Below, in pieces: positions 36,286-43,649 of a DNA stretch of 64,000 nt. The stretch covers positions 248,001-312,000 of the forward strand of contig PGZH01000011.1 in assembly GCA_002840155.1 (NCBI GenBank), written 5' to 3'. Positions within the stretch are counted from its first letter, which is position 1. Each line of letters starts with the position of its first letter. The notes beneath the pieces were generated by a model. The model did no database searches, was not told the DNA's origin, and worked only from the letters and a program-made list of their open reading frames with translations. This stretch comes from Gammaproteobacteria bacterium HGW-Gammaproteobacteria-13. Its GTDB lineage: Bacteria; Pseudomonadota; Gammaproteobacteria; Pseudomonadales; Pseudomonadaceae. A program made the position numbers and the translations under genes.

Positions 36286-37080
36286 TTAGCGATTACGCAG
36301 GAACGCGTTGATAAAGTCGCCCTGATTGGGTGCTTTTTCATGGGTGGTGAACACCAGGCCTGCATCGCTTTCGCGCAATTTGAGCTCTGCGTCAAAGCTG
36401 CACTGTACGGTTTTCAGGCCTTTGGCGGCAGCCTTTTGCTCATCACCGTTCTCGCACAGATTGGCCAGCTGGCTGACCACCTCACCGCAGAAACTCGGCA
36501 CGCTGAGGCGCTTGAGTTTGTCGTCGTCGATGGCGTTCCACTCAACCTCCGTGACCAGCGTGGTGCCGCAGGCCTTCGAGGCGTCCTGATCGATCTGTTG
36601 CAGTTGTGCGCTGAAGTCGGCCACACGCTGCTCGCGGTCGAAGCGGCTCAGCTTGTCCTGAATGCCCTTTTTCTTCTGCTGCTCATACAAGGCCAGCAGG
36701 TTGGCGGGTTTGGCCTCTTTGCTCTTGGTTTCGTCGAAGCCCAGCTCAAAGCCGTCGGTATTGGGCAGGTACAGCTGGAAGCGCTCGCCACCCCAGCCCT
36801 GACGCTTGACCAGCATGTTGTAGGCGCTGCCATTGAGGGTGGTGGTGTAGTCGCGCTCATCGTTGCCGCGCTCGCTGATAGTGCTCAGTAGCACCACTTC
36901 ATCCAGCGGGTGATTGATGCCGCTGACCTGGATCAGCGCCTGCTTGCCGTCGCTGCTGGGCGCAACAGTGACGCTGATGCCTTTGCCGGCAGCGAACACT
37001 TGTGGGTATTTGGCCAGTTCCAGGGCGCTGGCGTTGAGGGTGAACAGCGAGGCGGCGAGTAGCAGTGACAGCCTTGTCAT
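36286..37080 (-). CDS. Exported protein of unknown function
   Basis: A 264-residue protein with a signal peptide (MTRLSLLLAASLFTLNASA, cleavage near residue 19). The mature part has a beta-rich N-terminal half, a Lys/Gln-rich probable helical segment (YEQQKKKGIQDKLSRFDREQ near 130-150) and four Cys in the C-terminal half (SKACGTT, PSFCGEV, ANLCENG, VQCSFD), possibly two disulfides. It ends FINAFLRNR. I do not recognise the family. GGA precedes the ATG. Confidence 0.75.
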   Translation of the reverse strand: MTRLSLLLAASLFTLNASALELAKYPQVFAAGKGISVTVAPSSDGKQALIQVSGINHPLDEVVLLSTISERGNDERDYTTTLNGSAYNMLVKRQGWGGERFQLYLPNTDGFELGFDETKSKEAKPANLLALYEQQKKKGIQDKLSRFDREQRVADFSAQLQQIDQDASKACGTTLVTEVEWNAIDDDKLKRLSVPSFCGEVVSQLANLCENGDEQKAAAKGLKTVQCSFDAELKLRESDAGLVFTTHEKAPNQGDFINAFLRNR

Positions 37081-37384
37081 GGTGGTGTCCTTGGTCGTTA
37101 AAAGAGCGCCCAGTATAGCCAGGCCTCCGGCCGCGATTTGTGCGCCAGGTCTGCTCGTGACGTTCGCCCGGCGTTGCCTTGACCTGCCGCCTGGTGTCGC
37201 GGCGGGCGGCCCGCGACAAACGGCGTGCCGGGGTGCACCCCAACCCAGGCTTTACGGTATACTGCGCGGCCTTTGGCGGTCCGCACCGCCATAATTCATA
37301 CACTAACAAGCCACGCCTGGTTTCCAGCGTGGCTTGTTAGTTTCTGCAGCGCCTACGGGCACTTGATGAAGAAGAGGCACGACG
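37081..37384. other. Upstream region of purE with promoter-like box and long hairpin
   Basis: A 304-base stretch between divergent genes. It holds a TATACT -10-like box (37258-37263; no good -35) and a long hairpin. TAACAAGCCACGC (37304-37316) pairs perfectly with GCGTGGCTTGTTA (37327-37339), with an inner TGG/CCA pairing around TTT. The hairpin would lie in the purE 5' leader and is followed by GTTTCTG, a poor T tract. It may be a leader attenuator, a processing site or a terminator. No ORF or SD-preceded small gene seen. Confidence 0.5.
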
Positions 37385-37832
37385 ATGAGCGCACTGGTTG
37401 GCGTGATCATGGGCTCCAAGTCCGATTGGTCCACCCTTAGCCACACCGCCGAGATGCTGGACAAGCTGGGACCTGCTGTTCCAGTACGCCGAAGAAGCGG
37501 AAGGCCGTGGCATCCAGGTGATCATCGCCGGGGCTGGCGGTGCAGCGCATCTGCCGGGCATGTGTGCGGCCAAGACCCACCTGCCGGTACTCGGCGTGCC
37601 GGTGCAATCGGCCGTACTCTCGGGCGTCGATTCGCTGCTGTCGATCGTGCAGATGCCGGCCGGCATTCCGGTCGCCACCCTGGCCATCGGCAAGGCCGGT
37701 GCAATCAATGCCGCGCTGCTCGCGGCGAGCATCCTCGGTCACCAGCACCCGCAGTTCCATGAGCGGCTGAAGGCGTTCCGTACCGAGCAGACCGAATCCG
37801 TGCTGGAGAATCCGGACCCGCGTGAGGCTTAA
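37385..37832 (+). pseudogene. purE: purE disrupted by a frameshifting internal deletion
   Basis: N5-carboxyaminoimidazole ribonucleotide mutase of purine synthesis, interrupted. The frame from the ATG at 37385 gives the normal start ([20 protein letters not shown], then EMLDKLG) and then shifts. The rest of PurE continues in another frame from about 37467 ([33 protein letters not shown], ... [16 protein letters not shown]) to a stop at 37832. Compared with Pseudomonas PurE as I know it, about 44 nt are missing after GACAAGCTGGG. These coded for the segment that includes the Ser-Ala-His-Arg-Thr-Pro motif and the catalytic His. The product would be nonfunctional unless this is an assembly error. 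Confidence 0.85.
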
Positions 37833-37978
37833 AGCCCATTCAATCAGGGGCTGCGACACGGCGCACTTGAACGCTGTCCGCTGCTCGGAATGCTCATTTA
37901 CCGGCGTAAACTCCGCTTCCTGCGCTGCGGGCAACGTTCAACTGCTTGGTCTCGCCACCTGCTGAAAGGGGCTTTGTT

Positions 37979-39064
37979 ATGAAAATTGGTGTAATCGGTG
38001 GCGGCCAGCTGGGCCGCATGTTGGCCCTGGCAGGCACGCCGCTGGGGATGAACTTCGCCTTCCTCGATCCCGCGCCGGATGCCTGCGCGCAAGCGCTGGG
38101 CGAGCATATCCGTGCCGATTACGGCGATCAGGATCACCTGCGTCAGCTGGCCGATGAAGTCGATCTGGTGACCTTCGAGTTTGAAAGCGTCCCGGCCGAG
38201 ACCGTGGCCTTTCTCTCGCAGTTCGTCCCGGTGTACCCGAGTGCCGAAGCCCTGCGCATCGCCCGTGATCGCTGGTTTGAAAAATCCATGTTCAAGGACC
38301 TCGGCATTCCCACCCCGGATTTCGCCGATATCCAATCGCAAGCCGACCTCGATGCGGCCGTGGCCAGCATTGGCCTGCCGGCGGTGATGAAGACCCGCAC
38401 CCTGGGCTACGACGGCAAGGGCCAGAAGGTCCTGCGCAAGGCCGAAGATGTGGTCGGCGCCTTTGCCGAACTGGGCAGCGTGCCGTGCATCCTCGAAGGC
38501 TTTGTGCCGTTTACCGGCGAAGTGTCGCTGGTGGCGGTGCGCGCCCGTGATGGCGAAACCCGTTTTTACCCGCTGGTGCACAACCGCCACGATAGCGGCG
38601 TGCTGGCGCTGTCCATCGCCAGTACTGACCATCCGCTGCAGGCGCTGGCAGAAGATTACGTCAGCCGCGTGCTGAGCAAACTCGATTACGTCGGCGTGCT
38701 GGCCTTCGAGTTCTTCGAAGTCGATGGCGGCCTGAAAGCCAACGAAATCGCCCCGCGCGTGCACAATTCCGGGCACTGGACCATTGAAGGCGCCGAGTGC
38801 AGCCAGTTCGAGAACCACCTGCGTGCTGTTGCCGGCCTGCCGCTGGGTTCGACTGCCAAGGTCGGTGAGAGCGCCATGCTTAACTTTATCGGTGTGGTGC
38901 CGCCGGTGGAGCAGGTTATCGCCATCGACGACTGCCGCCTGCATCACTACGGCAAGGCCTTCAAGGTCGGCCGCAAGGTCGGTCACGCCACCCTGCGCTG
39001 TGCGGATCGCGCCACGCTGGATAAGCAGATCGCCGTGGTCGAGGCGCTGATCGCCAAGGCCTGA
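37979..39064 (+). CDS. purK: N5-carboxyaminoimidazole ribonucleotide synthetase
   Basis: A 361-residue ATP-grasp enzyme that carboxylates AIR with ATP and bicarbonate in purine synthesis. It starts MKIGVIGGGQLGRMLALAG. ATP-grasp features include KTRTLGYDGKGQKV and EIAPRVHNSGHWTIEGAECS, and the frame is intact throughout. The ATG at 37979 has AAAGGGG 8 bases upstream. It normally supplies PurE, whose gene just upstream is broken here; the contrast is informative. The open frame from 37946 adds no credible start. Confidence 0.95.
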   Translation: MKIGVIGGGQLGRMLALAGTPLGMNFAFLDPAPDACAQALGEHIRADYGDQDHLRQLADEVDLVTFEFESVPAETVAFLSQFVPVYPSAEALRIARDRWFEKSMFKDLGIPTPDFADIQSQADLDAAVASIGLPAVMKTRTLGYDGKGQKVLRKAEDVVGAFAELGSVPCILEGFVPFTGEVSLVAVRARDGETRFYPLVHNRHDSGVLALSIASTDHPLQALAEDYVSRVLSKLDYVGVLAFEFFEVDGGLKANEIAPRVHNSGHWTIEGAECSQFENHLRAVAGLPLGSTAKVGESAMLNFIGVVPPVEQVIAIDDCRLHHYGKAFKVGRKVGHATLRCADRATLDKQIAVVEALIAKA

Positions 39065-39115
39065 AGCCGGCTTTGTGACTAAGCTCTTGCGTAGGCCATA
39101 CACAAGAGCCTCGTC

Positions 39116-39874
39116 ATGAAGTATCTGTTGCTGCTGTCTTTGCTGTACCTGCCGCTTTGCCATGCCGACCAGGTGTTACGCGCCGATTACCGCGAGCGTC
39201 CGTCAGAGATGCAGGCCCTCGACTCGCTGCCCGTCGGTCCACTGATCGAGGTCATGGATACGGCCGCGCAACGCGTCGGCGCGCGCATCGAATGGCGTTA
39301 TGCGCCCTTTGTGCGCAGTCTGGAAGACCTCAAATCCGGGCGTATCGACCTAGTACCGCGCGTGCTGTTCACCGCCGAGCGCATGGACTACGTGCACTTT
39401 CTGCCGTCTATCGGTACCCAGCGCAAAAGCATCCGCTTTATCGTCAAGGCCGGGCAGCAGGCCAGCCTGCGCAGCTATGCCGACCTGCAGGGCAAGGTGA
39501 TCGGGGTCAAACGCGGCACCGCCTACTTCGATCAGTTCGATGGCGACAACAGCCTGCAAAAAAGCCTGGCCACCGACGACTACCTGCTGGCCGGGATGTT
39601 TCGCGCCGGGCGCCTGGATGTGATGGTGGTGCTGGACGCCGAAGCCATCGAAGCGCAGTTCCACAAGATCGGCTTCCGCGATTACAGCTATGCCGACTTC
39701 CAGTACGAGCAGTCCCTTGGTAACTATTACGGTGCGTCGAAACGCCACTACCTGGGCGACAAAGCGGCCCTCTACGAGCAACTGGGGCAGGCGCTGCGTG
39801 ACATGCGCGAGAGTGGCGAGATTGCCCGCATTTACCATCGCTACGGCGTCGCGCCACCGGAGACCGAGGAATAG
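39116..39874 (+). CDS. Periplasmic solute-binding protein, family 3 type
   Basis: A 252-residue binding protein with a short signal (MKYLLLLSLLYLPLCHA, cleavage near residue 17). The SBP_bac_3 pattern is seen in LIEVMDTAAQRVGARIEWRY, LKSGRIDLVPRVLFTAERMD and LQGKVIGVKRGTAYFDQFDG. No ABC permease is adjacent, so it is an orphan binding protein, similar in type to the gene at 25756. Substrate unknown; amino-acid-like. Confidence 0.8.
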   Translation: MKYLLLLSLLYLPLCHADQVLRADYRERPSEMQALDSLPVGPLIEVMDTAAQRVGARIEWRYAPFVRSLEDLKSGRIDLVPRVLFTAERMDYVHFLPSIGTQRKSIRFIVKAGQQASLRSYADLQGKVIGVKRGTAYFDQFDGDNSLQKSLATDDYLLAGMFRAGRLDVMVVLDAEAIEAQFHKIGFRDYSYADFQYEQSLGNYYGASKRHYLGDKAALYEQLGQALRDMRESGEIARIYHRYGVAPPETEE

Positions 39875-39942
39875 CGAACTGCCCGCTTTTCCCGTGGTCA
39901 GATCAACGGTCGTAAAACCCACCGTTCACTGAGGAGGCTCGC

Positions 39943-40188
39943 ATGAGCATTATCGGCATCATCTTTATCGGCCTGATCGTCGGTCTGATCGCGCGCTTTA
40001 TCAAACCCGGCAACGACAGCATGGGCTGGATCATGACCATCCTGCTGGGCGTCGGCGGCTCGATTGCCGCCACCTACGGCGGCCAGGCGCTGGGCATCTA
40101 CAAGGTGGGCGAATCCGCCGGTTTTATCGGTGCGGTGATCGGCGCGGTGGTGCTGCTGGTAATCTACGCCGCTGTCAGAAAGGACTGA
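39943..40188 (+). CDS. GlsB/YeaQ/YmgE-family small membrane protein
   Basis: An 81-residue protein with three hydrophobic segments (IIGIIFIGLIVGLIARFI, GWIMTILLGVGGSIAATYGG, AVIGAVVLLVIYAAV) and the conserved KPGNDSMGW loop. It belongs to the transglycosylase-associated/YeaQ family linked to stress responses. GAGGAGGC precedes the ATG. Function in detail unknown. Confidence 0.88.
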   Translation: MSIIGIIFIGLIVGLIARFIKPGNDSMGWIMTILLGVGGSIAATYGGQALGIYKVGESAGFIGAVIGAVVLLVIYAAVRKD

Positions 40189-40222
40189 AGCCCTTTCACT
40201 CCGCTGCTTGGTGAGCCTACCG

Positions 40223-40756
40223 ATGCGTTATCTGCTGTTACCCCTGCTGTTTATTAGCACCCTGGCCTGCGCTGAACTGCCGGAAACCGACTGGCTTGAG
40301 CTGATGCCGCCGGAGGACCGCCAGGCCCTGGAGGAGATGCCCGAGATCAGCCACCAGGGGCTTGAGCAGGACAGCGGCTTCTACAACCCCGGCGGCCTCA
40401 AGCAGCAGGACCAGAACCTGCCAGCGGTGATGTACTCGACGAAAACCGTCGCCGCCTTCGATGGTAAGGCGGTGCGCCTGGGTGGCTATCCGGTGCCACT
40501 GGAAACCGACAGCAAGGGCCGCAGCACGCTGTTCTTCCTGGTCCCCTACCCCGGCGCCTGCATCCACGTCCCGCCGCCGCCACCGAATCAACTGGTGCTG
40601 GTGCGCTACCCCAAAGGCATCGAACTCGAAGACATCTACAACCCCCTCTGGGTCAGCGGCACGCTAAAGATCGAACAGGTCAATAACGAACTGGCGGATG
40701 CGGCGTATGCGTTGGATGCGGGGGTGGTGAGGGTGGTGGAGGAAGGCGACCTGTAA
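40223..40756 (+). CDS. DUF3299-family exported protein
   Basis: A 177-residue protein with a signal peptide (MRYLLLPLLFISTLACA, cleavage near residue 17). The DUF3299 core is clear: VRLGGYPVPLETDSKGRSTL followed by FLVPYPGACIHVPPPPPNQL. I chose the ATG at 40223 (GGTGAG upstream) over a TTG at 40208. Envelope protein; it may act in outer-membrane or transport functions as suggested for this family, but the role here is unknown. Confidence 0.82.
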   Translation: MRYLLLPLLFISTLACAELPETDWLELMPPEDRQALEEMPEISHQGLEQDSGFYNPGGLKQQDQNLPAVMYSTKTVAAFDGKAVRLGGYPVPLETDSKGRSTLFFLVPYPGACIHVPPPPPNQLVLVRYPKGIELEDIYNPLWVSGTLKIEQVNNELADAAYALDAGVVRVVEEGDL

Positions 40757-40763
40757 GGGTCAT

Positions 40764-40783
40764 GTGCCGGAGTCTTCCGGCAC
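40764..40783 (+). terminator. Hairpin between convergent genes
   Basis: GTGCCGGA (40764-40771) and TCCGGCAC (40776-40783) form a compact 8-bp stem with a GTCT loop, 8 bases after the DUF3299 gene stop. Only a short T-poor stretch (TTCTCG) follows, so it is a weak terminator call. Confidence 0.45.
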
Positions 40784-40809
40784 TTCTCGCGCTTCAGCTG
40801 ATAGTCGTT

Positions 40810-41622
40810 TCAGTTGGCCTCGATGGCGCGTCGCAACTCCGACGCTGTCAGGCGTTTCAGCGTGTGCGTGGCGGGGTCCGTCTCCACATCCAGCGCCAGC
40901 GGCGTGACGCCATCTGCGTCATACACGAAATAGGCATTGCCGCTGCTTACTTCATAAGTTTTCTCTTCCGCCGTCGCGATGGTCTTCGGGGCCGCCGACA
41001 TCAGTTCGTCGACTGTGCTGTAGCGAAATGCCACATTGACCTCGCCTAGGCGGCCAAGAGGTGCGTCGACCGGTTGGGAAGGCTCCTCCATCAGCGATTG
41101 TAGGGGCACCGCATTGGAGGCTTCGATCCACTTGTCCGAGTAGGCGAAGACCAGGTCCTGGTATTCGCTTGACAGCGGCTTATTCAGATTGCACACAGCC
41201 TTGCGGATAGACGCGCCGTTCTGCGCATTGCGGATATTGCCGTACACGCAGTCGATGACGGGGGCTTTGTTCTTGAGCGCGAGGGTATAAAACACTTCGA
41301 AATGTGTGTTTGATCCGGCGTTCTCGTAGGTCAACGCGGGAGCCCCGTTGAACGAGACCAGGGCTCTGGTCGTCTGGCCTGCGTAGCCAACGAGATTGGT
41401 GAATACCTTGGTTTCCGTTCCCCAACTGATCGTCAGCTCACCGGTTGTCATATCCGCCCGGTAGGTTTCAATGCTGCCATCTCTATCGAATGTGAGGGAC
41501 TTTGTCTGTGCTTGTGCGGTGGTGGCCAGCACAAGCATTAGCAGAAAAGCCCTTGGTATAACGTAGGGCAAAGCGGCGGCTCCATCAGTAAAAACGAAAT
41601 CGTATTTCAGCGATTTATGCAC
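40810..41622 (-). CDS. Exported protein of unknown function
   Basis: A 270-residue protein. Its N-terminus has an internal signal-like segment (VIPRAFLLMLVLATTAQAQ, cleavage near residue 39). The true start may therefore lie later than the M at 41622, though no better SD-preceded ATG is obvious. The mature part is beta-rich with two Cys (IDCVYG, KAVCNLN). It begins inside the end of the lipoprotein gene upstream (16-bp overlap), suggesting translational coupling. Family not recognised. Confidence 0.65.
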   Translation of the reverse strand: MHKSLKYDFVFTDGAAALPYVIPRAFLLMLVLATTAQAQTKSLTFDRDGSIETYRADMTTGELTISWGTETKVFTNLVGYAGQTTRALVSFNGAPALTYENAGSNTHFEVFYTLALKNKAPVIDCVYGNIRNAQNGASIRKAVCNLNKPLSSEYQDLVFAYSDKWIEASNAVPLQSLMEEPSQPVDAPLGRLGEVNVAFRYSTVDELMSAAPKTIATAEEKTYEVSSGNAYFVYDADGVTPLALDVETDPATHTLKRLTASELRRAIEAN

Positions 41623-41990
41623 GTCTCATATTCTGTAGCGAACGATGTATCGAAAGTCAGCTCTTCAGGCTCCTCCACATCGCCTGAAATATTTAATAGC
41701 TGGCGTTGGGACACGTTGTACTGAACCCAGCCGATAGTGCCCGTGCCGTTCGTATCGAAGAGCAGTTGCGCCATTACGCTGTCGCCGGTGTCACTGTCGA
41801 TCAATAAGTTAGTTTTCTCCTTGGTTACGTATTTAAACGGAAAATTACTGCTTCTCACCAGCTCGGTCAGATATCCATAGCAAGAGCCCTCTTCTAGATT
41901 CGACTCCGTCGTGAAGGACTCTTCTGCTGGTTGAGTGGCACATGCTGTAATACCGAGAAATGCGATCAGGAGCAGAGTTGGATATCTCAT
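41607..41990 (-). CDS. Putative lipoprotein of unknown function
   Basis: A 127-residue lipoprotein. The signal MRYPTLLLIAFLGITAC carries a lipobox (ITAC, Cys17). The mature part is acidic with two further Cys (GSCYGYL and YETCINR). The 3' end overlaps the next gene by 16 bases, so the pair is probably co-expressed. Base composition is more AT-rich than the genes to the left, and it marks the edge of the accessory region. Confidence 0.7.
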   Translation of the reverse strand: MRYPTLLLIAFLGITACATQPAEESFTTESNLEEGSCYGYLTELVRSSNFPFKYVTKEKTNLLIDSDTGDSVMAQLLFDTNGTGTIGWVQYNVSQRQLLNISGDVEEPEELTFDTSFATEYETCINR

Positions 41991-42153
41991 ATTTTTTAAT
42001 TTCTTGGTGGCCTAGAATTCATTCAGAAAGTCAAACTTGATATTTTTCGGTATTTCTTGTTTTGGCTCGGGTCATCGCGTCTATTGAGCAGCGGCCAACA
42101 TGGCTATTTTTTGAATATCTCAGGTTGGCGCATGATACACAGGCCCAGCCTGA
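41991..42153. other. AT-rich intergenic stretch
   Basis: About 160 AT-rich bases upstream of the lipoprotein gene, probably holding its promoter on the minus strand. I see no ORF or clear hairpin. Confidence 0.4.
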
Positions 42154-42629
42154 TCAGATTCCACAGCGATGGCCAAATGTTTTCATGTGCTGTGTGCCTT
42201 CGGGTGTTTTTATCCATAGATCGACATGGCGATCATCCGACTCGTTGTATTCCGAAAAATTGAATTGCTTGATGATCGAATAGCCGGCTTCAATCGTTTT
42301 AATACTGTTTTCGTAGTGAGCTTCATTTCCGCTGAATTGTGTTTGCCCTAGCTCCACCAAAAGCTGATTGTGTCTTATGTAGAGTACGTCATCAATTTCG
42401 ACTGCTACGATCTTGGTATCAATACTGGCTATGTAGTTATCGTCTGCGAGTTGGTGGGTGCAACGGTAGTTTTCGTTGCGTGCGGTGCTGCGGTAAGCCT
42501 GTAAAGCGTCAGCGTATGCCAGGTTTTGTAATTGTAAGGCGAGCTTTTCTTTCTGTGGCTGTATTGTGCAAGCGCTACAAAGAAAAATATGGACAGGCAA
42601 GCCAGCAGGGCAATCATGCGACGTTTCAT
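42154..42629 (-). pseudogene. Small signal-bearing gene with a probable one-base frameshift
   Basis: The ATG at 42629 gives a signal-like start (MKRRMIALLACLSIFFF), but this frame then runs into a Lys/Thr-rich tail and stops at 42429. A second frame over the same bases continues as a well-formed soluble domain (LALQLQNLAYADALQAYRST ... DDRHVDLWIKTPEGTQHMKT) to 42154. Adding one T in the T run around 42584 would join them as ...IFFLCSACTIQPQ..., a lipoprotein-like signal. So either a real frameshift or a homopolymer error. The longer frame alone would start with a TTG lacking a ribosome-binding site. Family not recognised. Confidence 0.45.
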
Positions 42630-42654
42630 CAGTGCTGCCTATCTTGTTGATTAT

Positions 42655-42936
42655 TTGGAAATAGGGCGAGTGCTTGGGCAAACAATTTGTAGCACGTCAA
42701 CTGTTGGAAGATTCGCCGGTTGGGGTACGTAACGCCAGCGGTACGGTGCTCAGTTTGTAGCGGGTCTGGTGCTTGCCGGATTCGGCTTGGGCGACCTGGT
42801 AGATCTGGCCGCGAATACCCAGAACGTCTGGGGGTAAAGGCGAGGAAGGCGCGTTGATGCAGCAGGCTTTGCAGATCGAACTCGGCGTTCTCGCTGATCC
42901 GTTCCACCTCGAAACGATAGGGCTACTGATGGCTTT
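42655..42936 (-). pseudogene. vgrG fragment
   Basis: A degraded piece of a vgrG 5' region. Translated fragments in two frames (SENAEFDLQSLLHQRAFLAF, then IYQVAQAESGK-like, then RRIFQQLT) match the intact VgrG at 46453-48501 (SENAELDLQSLLHQRAFLAF ... NQRIFQHLT). DNA identity is high around the LLHQRAFLAFTP segment and broken by indels. It lacks start, core and spike domains. Such fragments are left by recombination among vgrG copies and mark the downstream edge of the effector module. Confidence 0.85.
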
Positions 42937-42937
42937 G

Positions 42938-42963
42938 CACTTGGCGTCAGATGACGCCAAGTG
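42938..42963. other. Perfect 12-bp inverted repeat
   Basis: CACTTGGCGTCA (42938-42949) and TGACGCCAAGTG (42952-42963) separated by two bases, at the very edge of the vgrG fragment. No T tract follows. It could be a terminator-like hairpin for the immunity gene on the minus strand or a recombination-related palindrome. Confidence 0.4.
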
Positions 42964-43049
42964 TGTTGTGGGTTGATTTTTAAAGAGCAGAAATTGTGGC
43001 GCGAGGAATAAATAAACCTGTCCCCTCTTTGCCATATGTTCATTTCCTA

Positions 43050-43649
43050 CTAATCAACTGGGGTTTGAAATCGCATTCTTGCAATGCAAGTTGAAGTGTC
43101 TTCTTTGTATAGCGCTAGCGATATTGCGCAGTTGCCCATTGCGTAAGACTTCCAGAGTTCACCATATTCGCCGCTCCCTCCAATAATTTTTATGGCTTCG
43201 GCGTAATCATGGTTAGTAATTTTCTTGTTGGCGATTGAAACTGCCTTGTGGAAACCATCATTTATTGCGCCGGTGCGTAAATATATTATTTCGTTAAGGC
43301 GAGTGCTAGTGATTTGAGTCAGGCATGATATTCGATCAATTGAGGCTTCTTGTCCAGGATATACACTGTCATATACATCAGTGCAGTATTGTTCTTTAAA
43401 TTTAATCCATGATATTTGAGACTGGATTATAGATTTTTTCTGCTCGTTGGTCTGCGTATTTATTAGCGCTAAATATTGTTCGTTAATTAATTTATCAACT
43501 TTTTCGAAGGTTTCTTGAGAGCACTTTATGATCTCAGGAGTTGTGAGGTTTTCACCGGTGCATTCATTGCTTGCAAATGTGTAACTTGATGCCAGAACTA
43601 TAAATGGCGTTATTTTTAGGTGGTGAATAATTATTTCCAGCAACCGCAT
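43050..43649 (-). CDS. LprI/DUF1311-type protein, putative immunity to the upstream lysozyme effector
   Basis: A 199-residue exported protein. A signal-like N-terminus (LKITPFIVLASSYTFA, about residues 11-26) is followed by a DUF1311/LprI-type Cys-rich domain (ECTGENLTTPEIIKCSQETF, QYCTDVYD, RISCLTQ), the family that includes lysozyme inhibitors. A strong SD (GAGGAGG) lies inside the end of the effector gene, and the two genes overlap by 19 bases. Periplasmic location and inhibitor family fit an immunity protein against the pesticin-type lysozyme encoded just upstream. The sequence is clearly AT-rich. The immunity role is inferred. Confidence 0.75.
   Translation of the reverse strand: MRLLEIIIHHLKITPFIVLASSYTFASNECTGENLTTPEIIKCSQETFEKVDKLINEQYLALINTQTNEQKKSIIQSQISWIKFKEQYCTDVYDSVYPGQEASIDRISCLTQITSTRLNEIIYLRTGAINDGFHKAVSIANKKITNHDYAEAIKIIGGSGEYGELWKSYAMGNCAISLALYKEDTSTCIARMRFQTPVD

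Noticed and set aside
37385..37762. 125-codon frame from the purE start taken as a real shorter protein
   Set aside because: After residue 29 it becomes an Arg/Gly-rich shifted product; the PurE sequence continues in another frame.
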